22,381 nt of DNA from a virus. Both the position numbers and the translations under genes were made by a program. Below are positions 1 to 12,000 of the stretch, piece after piece. Below the pieces are notes generated by a model, which saw only the letters and a list, made by a program, of their open reading frames with translations, was not told the DNA's origin and did no database searches. The stretch's first letter is position 1; each line of letters starts with the position of its first letter. The DNA lies in IMG/VR virus record IMGVR_UViG_3300021964_000594, positions 1-22,381 of that record, one strand, 5' to 3'.

Positions 1-3000
1 CGCCATTGTTTGCAATGCCAAATACTGTGGTACTGCCATCACTTGTAAATGTTTGTGACAACACGGTGCCAGCTAGACTGGTGTATTCTACTTTAACCAA
101 ATAGTTTTCAGGTGCTGGAGTGTCAAGATCCACTTGAATATTGTCAGCAATTGTAAATGCTGTAAACTGTTCACTGTTAACGATCAATACCAACTGATCA
201 ACCAATGAATAGTCTAGGTCTAGGAACAGTTCATCGTCAATGATGGCAGATCCTTGATAGCTTTCTTTAAGTAATTGATTGCCGCCGCCAATACCAAACA
301 CAACAACGCTTAATGCATCGCCAGTAAGAGCACCGTTATTCACAGTTACTGATTTGCCAAACCAATTAATACTGTACTGGCTTGGATCAAGAACGTATCC
401 TTGGGTTTGGTTGATAACTTGCAAGGCTACTGGGTTAGGCATAAGTGCGCTAAAGAATATGGTTTTATTGTTTTCAAACCAGAATATGCTGGTGCGCTTA
501 ATTTCAAATCCATGTCCGTTTGCCTCCCAGTCTGCCCCTGGTGTGGTTCTAACTGTGAGATTTAAACTGTCAAACATGCTGCCTGGCACAAGTTCTTGTG
601 GAGCGTGTGAACTATATGTGTCAATAAATTCTCCACCTTCAACATTTATATCTGTAGATCTTGTGCCAAGATAGGTATCAGTGAAACTGCTTTGGTAAAT
701 GGTATCAATTATTTCTTCGCTGTATGTTGGTAGACCTTCAGGACCATAATCAATGTTATCATATGGAACAGTATCAAACGCTGCAACATCATAGCCTGAG
801 TTTTGATCAAACCCAGGTCCGTCTACTTGCACACCTGGATAATCGATGCCAGTAATTAACAATGCAAGTTCTTTGCCTGGATCTTGAATATCTGGAGTGT
901 AATAACCCATGGTACGATCAATACCACTAAGTGTGCTAGCATCAACTTCAGTATAATCATCAACATCAAACTCACTACCACTAAACAACGATGTGCTATC
1001 AGCAACTTGATTTACAGAATAAACCTTGTTGTTGTAACGTACCAATGAACCTTCTTCGTAGTAGGTGTTCTTGGTCCATATTTGTATTGCTGTTGTGTAT
1101 TCATATCTATCAAATTTGATGGTTGGTTTAATGTGTCTGACTGTTTCATTTTTCAATCTTGCAACAACAATACCGCCAGTACCGTTACCACCTGTAACAG
1201 TTACAACTGGACTTGTTGTATATCCTTCACCAGCATCAATAATATCTACTCTTACTATTTGCCCTGCACTGTTTACAACTGCTTCAAGCACTGCTTGTCT
1301 TGTTGCAGTACCAGTTACAGTAAGGACTGGTGCCACTGTGTATCCTTCTCCGGCATTCACAATGTCAACACTGCCGACAGTGTACTTGTAATTGTTAAAC
1401 CACTGGCTGTAAGGCCATGTCTGCCAGATCTCAAGATCTGTATTTGCAAACGTCAACTGTGGACTTACAAACTTGTTAAGTTGATCATCATAGTACGCTG
1501 GCAAATCAAAGTCGGTGATATCACCCTTGAAATAATCTACACCATCATAGCGTAGAGCAAATTCTTTAATTTTTACATGATAAGGTTTTACTTCTCGAAT
1601 GTAATCAATAACAAAGTCTTGGTTATCAGCTCTGTATACATTGTATGGAAGAAGGTCACGAATCTTGTGACTTACATTAATTAGACTGGTTTTTGTTAAC
1701 CACTCAGGTGCAATCTGCTCAGACATGATGTATTCAAACATGAGAATAAGCAAGTTATTTCGGTATATGGCCAAGTCATTAATGAAAATTTCTTCGTTAA
1801 GACTCTTAAGAATTTGTCTAGTTTCTGTAATTGGATTTTGATCAAATCTTTGACTATCAAATGCTTGCAAGTCAAAACCAAATCCGCTTGAACCGTAATT
1901 ATAAACACTTACGTCGATAGCAACAGTTCCATCCTCAAGCACTTTACGCACATAGGAACCGTCTACCAACTGGTAAATTTCAAACTTGTCTGCACTGTTG
2001 CTCAATACCTTAACACTGTCACCTGGATCGATACCTGTTAGTAGTTCAATGTCGCTGTATTTTTCAACTTCTGCTACTGGTCTGACACTGGTATCATATC
2101 CTGTTGCAACCCAGTTGACATAACTCCAAAATTGTGTAGTATCATAGTTTTGTACTCTGGTTAATAGTAAAGAGTAGTCACTTTGCACTGTGTAGATTGT
2201 CCACAAGCCTTCGTTATTCTCGTCTGTAAGCACCAAATATTTGTATCCAACGCCATCGACTTCTGGATCTTGATATAGCAATTCACTGTAATTGTTTAGA
2301 CTCTTGTTCCATTCACCGCTGGCACTGCTTGGGGTAGCTTCTTGGCTCAGCAATAATGGGTACGAGCGTATTTCAGTTATTGGAAATAGTGCAAGATAGC
2401 TGTTTGCTCTAACAATATAGTTTTGTAGAGCTTCAAATCTATCAACTACCACACTTTGTCTTGGTCTGAATCCTGTGCCATATCTTTCAGCTGGGCTTAG
2501 TCTAGGATCTGGTACAATATTTCCAACACTGTTAGCACCGCATAGGCTGTCAACAAATTTTGTAAACAGTGTGGCATCTAAGAAACTATCAGCAGTTTCA
2601 CTTTGTATTAGGTCATACTCAACATGCACATTATCGTCATTCTTGACTCGGTCAAAGTCTACATGCAAAATTGTATCTTTTGCACTGAATAAGTTGTCGC
2701 AGTTGTTAAGTGCTATAGTATTTTGACTTAAAGCGGTCAGATAAGGTATACCACTGCTTAAAGGATTCTCGATATACTGTTTGATTGCATTTGTGCTTAG
2801 AGTTTTATCTGCTGATTTAACCACACTATTCAATCCTGTGACCCAGTAGTAATATTTGGTTATAAAGTTTCCAGTACTGGTTAGTTCGCTTCCTACAACA
2901 TAGCTTGTAGTACTATATACTGTACCTGGACCGGCATATTGTGCTGGTGGCACTGTGCTTTCAGTCCACTGATAAACATCAATACTGCTTCCTGGGAATA

Positions 3001-6000
3001 CCTGTCCCCAACGTTTTGCTCTATACTCAATGGTGTCTTGTCTATAATCAATAAATCTTACGTTACTAACGTTCCACCATATCTCTCCAACATGGGAATC
3101 ATTCCACGTGGTTCCAACGTTGTTGTAGCCGCCATTGTTGTAGCTTGCTGGATCAAAACTGGTAATGTAATCAATATTTTGTCTTGCACTGCCTAGTATT
3201 TTTCCTTGTAAAGGATCTATTGTGTCCAGATATAATTGTGTTTCACTAGTGACTCTGTCATATGTGAACACGCTGTTAATTTGCGAAACATCAACTGCTT
3301 GTATTTCAGAATATTTTTTATACCATGTGCTGGTGGTTGGGCTCGAAAATTCCGCAACACGTCCAAAGTTTCCGCTACTGTCTCCAAGATCACTGCCCGG
3401 AGAACCAATCAATAATCTGTTGTTTAGCAAACTTACACTGCTACCAAATTGATCAAAACTTACTAAACTATCATCGTAAATCTGACTGCCAAATACAAAC
3501 TTACCTGGATTTGTTACTGTGCTGTTTGCACTTTCAAGGAAATCGTAAGTATAAACTACACCACTGGTGTTGACAATATCTGTGAATGTGGTACTGGAAC
3601 CATCAAGCACAGTGTCTCCACCATCAAGAGTCATTGGTTTTGCAGCGTTTCCTTTTGGACTTCCAACAACAAGGGTAGTGCTGGTTGTCTGATCAATTTG
3701 TAGTGCTGATCCAAATTCTGAATATCGTACTGGGTACGGACTTGTAATAGTTTGTACATAAGACAGTGGTTCAAATCCTAAACTGTTATATGCACTTCCA
3801 ATACCTGGCAACACTTGAAGTTTAATAAATCTATCTGCAGGTTCGGCTGTAACAATACTCAATGTGATCAATTCATTTGCAACACTTGCAGTAACATTTG
3901 GTATATCAGCATCGTTAATGGCTTTGGTATACGCTTCTGGCCAGTTACTTAATTCCCAATAATCTGTGTCGGTTAAACTTGTGCCAGTTGGAACTGCCTG
4001 AATACTATGATAGATTATATTGCTACCATTGTTTACATACACATCATTTAGGTACGCTGTGCTTGAACTGTGTAGAGGTAGGTCAGGAACATAAACTTGA
4101 TAGTTGTTTATTCTGATACTGTTGCCCGAATATAGTGTACTTGGATTGGTGCTTGTTATTGTGCCATACAATCTGTTTTGATTTGCAAAACGTTCAACTT
4201 GTCCGGCTTCAACTAATGTACCGCTGTGTTTTGGAGATCCAATGTACAAACTGCAATTAGTTGGACATTGACTCAATGAAGCTCCAAATCTAGCGCCTGT
4301 TGCCGAGTCATTGCTGTCTAACGTGCTCATAAGTTTAAAATTGTTGTTTTCAATTTCAATGATATCGCCAAGATTCAATGTCACTGAACTTAAAATAGTA
4401 ACTGTTGATCCATTCACTGTGTATTGTCCATTGTTATTAAATGGACTAGGTGTAAGGAAAGTGTCATTTAACTTAACAGTGAGATTTCCATTTACACCAG
4501 ACGCCACTGTGTATGTTCGTGTTGTGGTATTTTCGACCTGAAATCTTTCTACACTTCTGTCGTAAACATAAACTCTACCAGTGTTGTTACGGTAACCAGG
4601 ATCTCCAATTGCTACTTGTCTGCCGTCAGTGGTTGTATCAACGGCATAACCAAACTCTGCGTTAAGTGTATTCGAGGTATTTGCTTCTGTGAAGTATGCA
4701 TTGTAAACAGTTGGTTGTGCCTCTCTATAAACTTGAAAAGCTGGTTCAATTATATTTGCAATTCGCGAAATAAGAGTTGGATCAGTTAGTGTGCCAGCAC
4801 CATATTGTGCAAAATGTAATGCATCAATTGCACTAATATCGCCATCGTACGTTACATCACTATATGCGTACCCAGTATCTGGATTAATATCTGTAAAGAA
4901 TGCTGGTACTGAACCACCTGCGGCTGCTGTTAACACAGCGTCCGTGAAAGCAGTCCAGTCTACTGCATAAGCAGGTATTGTAATTGTATCTATTAATTTC
5001 CAATATGTGTCACTGTTGACGGTAACTGTTGAATTACTGACACCGTTACGCAAAAACTGTATCTCTTTTGCTGTGCTGTCATCTATATATATGTAATCAT
5101 AGTTAGGTCTTTGTAGGACTCCATTTACTCTTACACTGAAACTGTAGATATCAGTGACTGTATACAAATCTTCAATCAAAAAGTCAATTTGCGGGGTTGA
5201 ACCAACTGTCCAGCTTTTGTTTGTTTTACGACTGATTCTGATTTCGTCGCCAAGATTTGGTGCAGTAACAAATTGCACTTCAGGAGCATCATAAGTCCAG
5301 TCAACTCCTAATACTTGCAAAATGTTGTTTCTTGTTACAAGTATTTGATCAGCGCCGATGCCACCAGCAGCACTATCATCGTCTACAATTATAGTATCGC
5401 TGATATCATAATCTGTGGTAGTGCCGTTTCCAACAGCTTCAACGACTTGATTTTGCACGTCAACTCTGTTGTATGCTCTGACAACATTATTTCCTGGTCC
5501 GCCAATGTACATCCATCTATCATCTTGACTGATTGCAACACTTGACCCAAATTGTTCCCAAAGATAGATATAGATGCTCGCACCTGGATCAACTCTTGTG
5601 AAGAACTCAATAGTATCCGAGCCAACAAGTTGCCAATCAGTTCCTGCTGTCTTAACTTCATCGTCTACTAACACTGCAATTGCTGTTTCGTCGGTGGTTG
5701 TAAATGCACTGCTAAAGTCGTATAATTGGGTACTGTCTTGACTTCCTAATGTTTTGAAAAGGTTACGTGGTTCAGGTGTAAGTATCTGACTGCTTGAATA
5801 TGCACCATTCGCACTATCTCGCTTGATTAACAAACTGTAGCCTTGTTTGCCTCCACTTTGTGGACTTCCTGCGACACTGAACTGTTGTCCACTGCTTGCC
5901 AATGATGAACCAAGGCTAACTGTATTTCTGGCACCAAGCACTTGTACTGTTGTATTCACATATTCGTTGTTGGAATTGGTGTTAAATGTGTAAACAGCTC

Positions 6001-9000
6001 CGCCTGCAACTGCAAGCTCAACTACACTGCCTGCTCCAGGTGCAACTGTAAAAACAACGTCTCTTGTACCAGCCGCGTCGTCAATACTGATAGTGTAATT
6101 GGTGTTCAATGTTTGGGTAACGCTGTTTAATCGCACAATTAATGTTGTGGTATCACTTACTGGCAAGCCAAGGAAACTAAACGTATCTGCTAAACCGTCT
6201 CCAACATAGAGTAAATTTTCTTCGTAACCTGGCGAGCTTATTAATGCACCCTGACGCAGTAAACCTTGACTCACTGCTGTGCCAAACTCTGCATTTTCAA
6301 TTGCATCAGCTTCAATGTTTCCGTTTATCGTAAACGCCGAGTCACGTTTTTCGTAAGCACCCCAGGTACCGTCGCCAGCATTGTTGACCCAAGCTCTAGT
6401 CAATGGTGTTAGTGTGTTTACTGTTGGCAAACTTGCAATATCACTTGGTTGTGCTACTCTTACGCTGCTTAAAACAAATGCATTACCAACACCAGTTAAA
6501 GAGGTTTCGTCTCCACTTAGGCTTAGATTAATAGTGACTGCCTTAAGTCCTGTAATTGAGGTTGGTTTATAGGCTCCGTCGACTTCATCGTCAAAGCCTT
6601 TGATCATAAAGATACTGCTCAATCCTAGATTGTGATTGTTTCTAAATGTAAGAGTACAAGTGCCATTTAGGTTATCTTGTACTTGCTCTAAAACTGTTCC
6701 AAGATCGTTTGTACGGTAGACATCCCAGTTATAACTGTTGACTTTTGCAATCCAAATTGTTGTTCCAACTCTAACTGTTTCCACTTGATTGATTATATCA
6801 GTAAGATCATCAATGCTGAACACTTTGATATCAACATCATCCCAATTCACATAACCTGCGTTTGGCAAATCAGTGTCTGGTTTATCTGTTGTTAATGCAG
6901 GGAACACATTAACGTCTGTGATTTTGTAACTTTGTTTGTACAAAGCATCCAGTGTTAAACTTTGATTAGCAGTGCTGGTTTGCTGAGTGTTTATAAGCTG
7001 AATAGTTGTTGGGTTATCGGTAAGCAAACTTTCATCAGTTTGTATTTCAATAAAAGCTCGGCTTGCTGTAGCACCGTAACTGGCTTTAAGTAACGCCCAG
7101 TTTTCGATGATATTGTAATCAGCAACTTCCTTGTCTAAACGTGCTTGTGTGAAGATTTCAGCAGCGCCTACTGTGCCTTTGGTTTTTAAGAATTGCTTGT
7201 ACAACTGAACTTGTGATACGTCGTCAAGGTTAAGACTTTGCATGTATTCACGTGGGCGGAATCCAATGAGTCCAGCACCTAGCAAGTCAGCATCTGTTTC
7301 AAGGTTGGCTATGTTTGTATCGTAGTAATTTGAAATAAGTCCAGCTTTGGTTGCTGCATTTGGTAACAAACCTTTGCTAATCAAATCATAATCACTCTTG
7401 ATCCAATCATTGAAATCAAAAGAGCCAGTTGGACTTAATAACTTTCCTGCACTCCAGTATTCATCTTTGTAGAGTACAATTTCGCCTTTGCTGTACTGGC
7501 GATTTGGTTTCCATTCTTGAATATTGTCTTGGTTAAGAATGAATCCTTGTGCATCTAGTGTGCCGTTCCACTCATAGGTTACAGATCCATTCACTAAAAG
7601 TCGCAGTTGTCGCGCACCAGTGCTAGGATTATAAATCAAATCATTGAACAAACTGGTGTTATCAAAAACAATGATGTGTTCGTATGCAGTGGTTTTTGCA
7701 CCAAGATAGTTGATAACATCATTGTTTGTTGTGCTTAACTTAAAGGTGTTTTCGATTCGACTTACTAAAAGTTTATCTTTGCCAATAGCTTTTCTGTCTT
7801 GACTAAAGATTGGTTCTGAACGTGTGCCTGAAACATCTTCAACAATTTGATTTGGTGTGTTGATCGTAATTTGGTTTGCGCCTGGATTAAGATTAATCAG
7901 GCTTCCGCTGCCCCAACCTTGATTGCTCCACAACACAGCTTCTTGTGCCATTTGCAACCAATCAAGTACCACTCCGTTCTCAATATTGTCAAATACCATG
8001 TTTGATCTTTCAAGATACACACCGTAGCTTACTAAAAAGTCTGCTAGTCCATTGAGTGTTGTAAATTCATAACCATACGGTATTCTTGTAATGTTGTCAC
8101 TGTGATCTTTGTTTACCCGGATTGTGGTATTTCCAACAACCAATGTGTCATAGCTGCCATTAATAACACTGTTGTAAATTGTGAAATAAGGATTGTTTAT
8201 GCTATAACCACTTACAATGTATCCACTATCAGTTCTTTGTACAATTACACTGCTATAGGCAATTTGATTAAGAGTTGGGTTTTTGTAAAGTTTTAACTGA
8301 AAACTTTCATCTGGAATAAGCAAACTGGTGTTTAAACTGTCAGGTGTGCTTTTTTCAGTAAAAATTTTCAAATACTTTTTATCACTGTACGCACCCATAC
8401 GGTAAGCAAGTCTGACATCAAGATTGTCAAGTCTTGTCATTATTTCGTTTGCACTGTCTAATCCTGAAATCTTGTTGTAATCAACAATCCAGTTTAGGTA
8501 ACTGTTTTTGCTGGTGCCTGTGCCATAAACCACTAGATTTTCTGGTTGTAGTCTAAATCTTTCATTGTATAACCATTGATCTAAACCAGTGTCATAGCGG
8601 TATAAATCAATGTCAGCATTGAGTGCAAAGTATTTTGCTGGTTGTGTTAGAGCAAGCAATTTTTGTAGAGCAAACTGATAGCTACTGCTACGTCTCCATG
8701 CTGTTTCTGTTGGGCCTCCATCGCCAAAGACCCAACTCTTTTGGAAACTTCCGCTATCAAATGTGCCAACCACGCTTTGTAACGGAGCAATTAAATTACC
8801 CAGGCTGTCTACTGGAATAATGCTTAATAAATCAGGACGAGCATACTGACTAAGTGTGCGTGGATTGGCAGGATCAGCAACATAGCCTTCTGATAAATCT
8901 TCCCACAATACAAGGTTTCCGCTGGTATACGGTGAACTACCGTAACGTAGATCCCAATAGTCAGGCTTCTCAGTGAAGCCTAGCATTTCCCATGGACGTA

Positions 9001-12000
9001 AATGTGGTACATCTGTATCATAGAGATAGTTGTAAATGCCTCTCCATGCGCCTAATAGCAAGGTGTTGTCAAGTTTGTTTTGGCTTCTACTGTAGTTGTA
9101 GGTAAATTCATTGCTGGCAATATAATCTTGATCTCTAAAAGCAACACGGTTTTGACCTACCCAAGACAAGAAACTTTCGCTGAGTATGTTGTTGATTTCA
9201 GCAAGGCTGTAGTCGGTATCACGGAATTGTCCTGGCATAACGTCAGTTATTGGCAAAGGAGGATTGTAGCGATTTAAAACTTTAACGTTGTTGTAAACAC
9301 GTCTTTCAAATTCTATTAGAAGATCGTCTCGGTCATCGCCATATGCAATTGTTTGAGATCCATCATGTCCAATGATAACGTCTTGCGGCGTAATGTAACT
9401 GTTGTCTGTAACTTTTTCTGGCTCCCACACTGGAGCTAGTCCTAGTTTGCTCGGAGTATTAGGAATATAATTTCCTAAAGTGCTTTCGTATTCACGAATG
9501 ACCAGCTTGTCGCCAACACTTAATGTGGCGGCAACTGTAATTCTTGGTCCGTCTGTTGCTACAGTATAATCATGACCGTCGCCAATCAACAGCACATCAT
9601 TCAAGTATACCAATATGCCTTGATAATTTGCTTTGGTAAAGTCGTATGATCTCAAAGTTGAAAACACTGTGCCTGATATAGCCGTGATTGTGTAACTTGT
9701 TTCGTCGTATGTCTCCCCACTGGGAATCATATCACTGTAATAGAAAGGCGAGTTGATGTTTTTGCCTACATTAATAAATTGTAAGATATCATCTAAAATT
9801 TTTGCTGTAGTGCCACTCCATGCTTTTGTGCTGTAGGTATTGATCAGCAATGCTTTAAAATTCTCGTAACTTCTTCTACTGTATTCGAGACTGTTAAAGA
9901 ATTGATACTCAGGATCGTTTATAAAGTTTGCACACATAGTCAGAGGCGAGCTGTGTTGAATAATCTGATCGCCATATGGTACAACATCACCAAGATCTCG
10001 GATATTGTTTGCGCCGTGAATACTACCATCAAAATTTGACAGGTTTGAGCAAATGGTTGTATAATGGTTTCGTGCCGTACCAAGTGTAACACTGGTTACT
10101 TCGCTGTTAAGAGCATTGTTTTCAAGATTAAGTGGAACGCTGTAATAGCCAGCATCGCTCACTGACTTGCTGACCACACTTACCTCAACCAAACTTCCAA
10201 CGGTTGGTGCAGTGGTAAATGTTATCACAGTAACATTACGAGTGGTATCTGTGCTGTAGGTATAATTTTCAGGTAGATAGAATTCACCGTCAACATAAAC
10301 CTTAACAGGCACATCTACACTGCTGTCAACCAACACATCCAGCAGTAGATTGTTTCCAGTGTATTCAAAACTTAGTATTTGTCTGCTTTCTCTGTCAGTG
10401 TAGGACTTCTGCCAGCCTGTTTGTTTTTGGAATGTGGTTCTATCAGAGTAAGTTCTAGCAAAACCATTTTTAATGTCTAAGGTGGTGCTTACGTTGTTGC
10501 TTACATAGTTGAAAGAATCAATGTAAAAATAGTTTTCAAAAACAATATCGCCAATGTTGTTGACACTCAAATATTTGATTGGAAATCCAAGTTCAGAATC
10601 TGCAACACCACTGCCAATTCCGTAGCCAAACAATTTGCTACCAGTAAAACTGGTGCCCACATAATATGTACTATCGCTAAAGCTGTTACCGTTGCTATCA
10701 AAAACATCAAACAATGGTGCTTGATTAGTTGCAGTTTTGTCTTGTGCATCTACCCAACTGGTGCCATTATAGTAGTAACTTTTGCCCTGTCCGGTTAATC
10801 CTTTTGTAACTACCACTGTGCTATTAGAAGGAACACCTGCCGTGGTAATGTCTGCTGGAGTAAGATTAATTACTGGTTCACTGCTGTCATCAAACTTCAC
10901 AAACTCAACAGTGTAGATTTTGTTTCTAACTTTGTCGTCGCGATCATCGGCAAATATAACTTTTGTTCCATCAACAAAAGGATACCCATCAACACTATAA
11001 CCAATTGTTCCATTAATATCACTGAATGCATCAGTGGCATTGAAGTCAATTACATCAACTTTGCCCACACTGCTTGTACCAAAGTTGAACAATTTAAGTC
11101 CAGATAAAAATTCTAAAATTGGACGTTTTGCTCTACTGTCATTGTCAAGAACCACAGCATTATTGTTATAATCTGCGGTAGCATTGATTACATCAATGTG
11201 AAACCATCTGTTGCTTCTACTCCAGGCATTCTCATCTGGGCTAGCACGGTTAATAGTAATATAGTCTCTAACCAATGGTGCATTTAGTGTGTCATCAAAG
11301 TTACCTTCATCATATGGTGTACTGTCATATGGTGTACTCGAACTTTTGGTAAATGGTTCAGGTGTAATTAGATTATCTACTGCAATAAGTTCGATCAATT
11401 TGCCTACGCCTTCCACATAATACTCATTACCACTGTAACTAGATGGGATAGTAGGGCCGTCGAATCTTACTTTGAGTCCGTTTGTAAATGTGACACCATT
11501 AGGACTGGTGTAGGTGCTTCTGGTCAAAATATCATTGACATTAAGATCAGGAGAATCTTCACTGTCTAATAATTGAATAGTGCCAAACTTGCTTGGATCA
11601 GTACCGTCCACATAATACAATACATCAAGATTTGCAGTTATAAGCGGAACTTGTGCAAACCATTGTTGGTTTGTGCGATAAAAATAAGCGCCACCATATG
11701 TTTTACCGTAGTTAATAATTGCTTTTGTCTCAAGGGTAAAGGCACGTTCTTGTGTTAATTGTATTGTTGGATCACTGCCTGCCGTGTAGCTGATTCTCCA
11801 CACACTGTATTTGGTATCTGGATTAGTGATAATAGAACTATCGGGTCTGACCCAACCTCCATCTTCGCCGCCAATTTGCGTTAAGAAGATAATTGTTCGA
11901 TTTTCAATATCTGTTATGCCGTCTATACCTGTAGGGTATTCATTGAAGAAATCTTCTACAGTGACATTGTTAATTTGGTTGTACTTCAGATTGGTAGCAA

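Larger units (their letters stand above)
3320..6300 (-). other. Seven FG-GAP-like repeats, possible beta-propeller, inside the giant protein
   Basis: Seven segments follow the pattern FG-x-S/A-[VL] ... [LIV]-x-x-G-x-P, which is the signature of FG-GAP blades in integrin-alpha-type propellers. The Phe (or its equivalent) falls at residues 2160, 2284 (Leu here), 2405, 2704, 2826, 3017 and 3106. The GSP/GGP/GDP part reads ISSPG, VAGSP, YIGGPG, AIGDPG, YIGSP, VVGSP and LIGSPG. Several blades continue with a G-x-V-x-x-[YF] strand such as GRVYVYDR or GVVYTYDF. Spacings of about 90-125 residues between most blades, with 190 and 299 at two places, suggest domains inserted in loops. Seven is the usual blade number for this fold. 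The repeats are read from the sequence; the fold is inferred. Confidence 0.6.

Noticed and set aside
1065-1555. Overlapping plus-strand open frames of 108 and 157 codons
   Set aside because: They lie antisense to the giant gene over its GEGYT repeats. Their Pro/Ser- and Cys-rich compositions are mirror images of the repeat codons and no ribosome site or family resemblance is seen.
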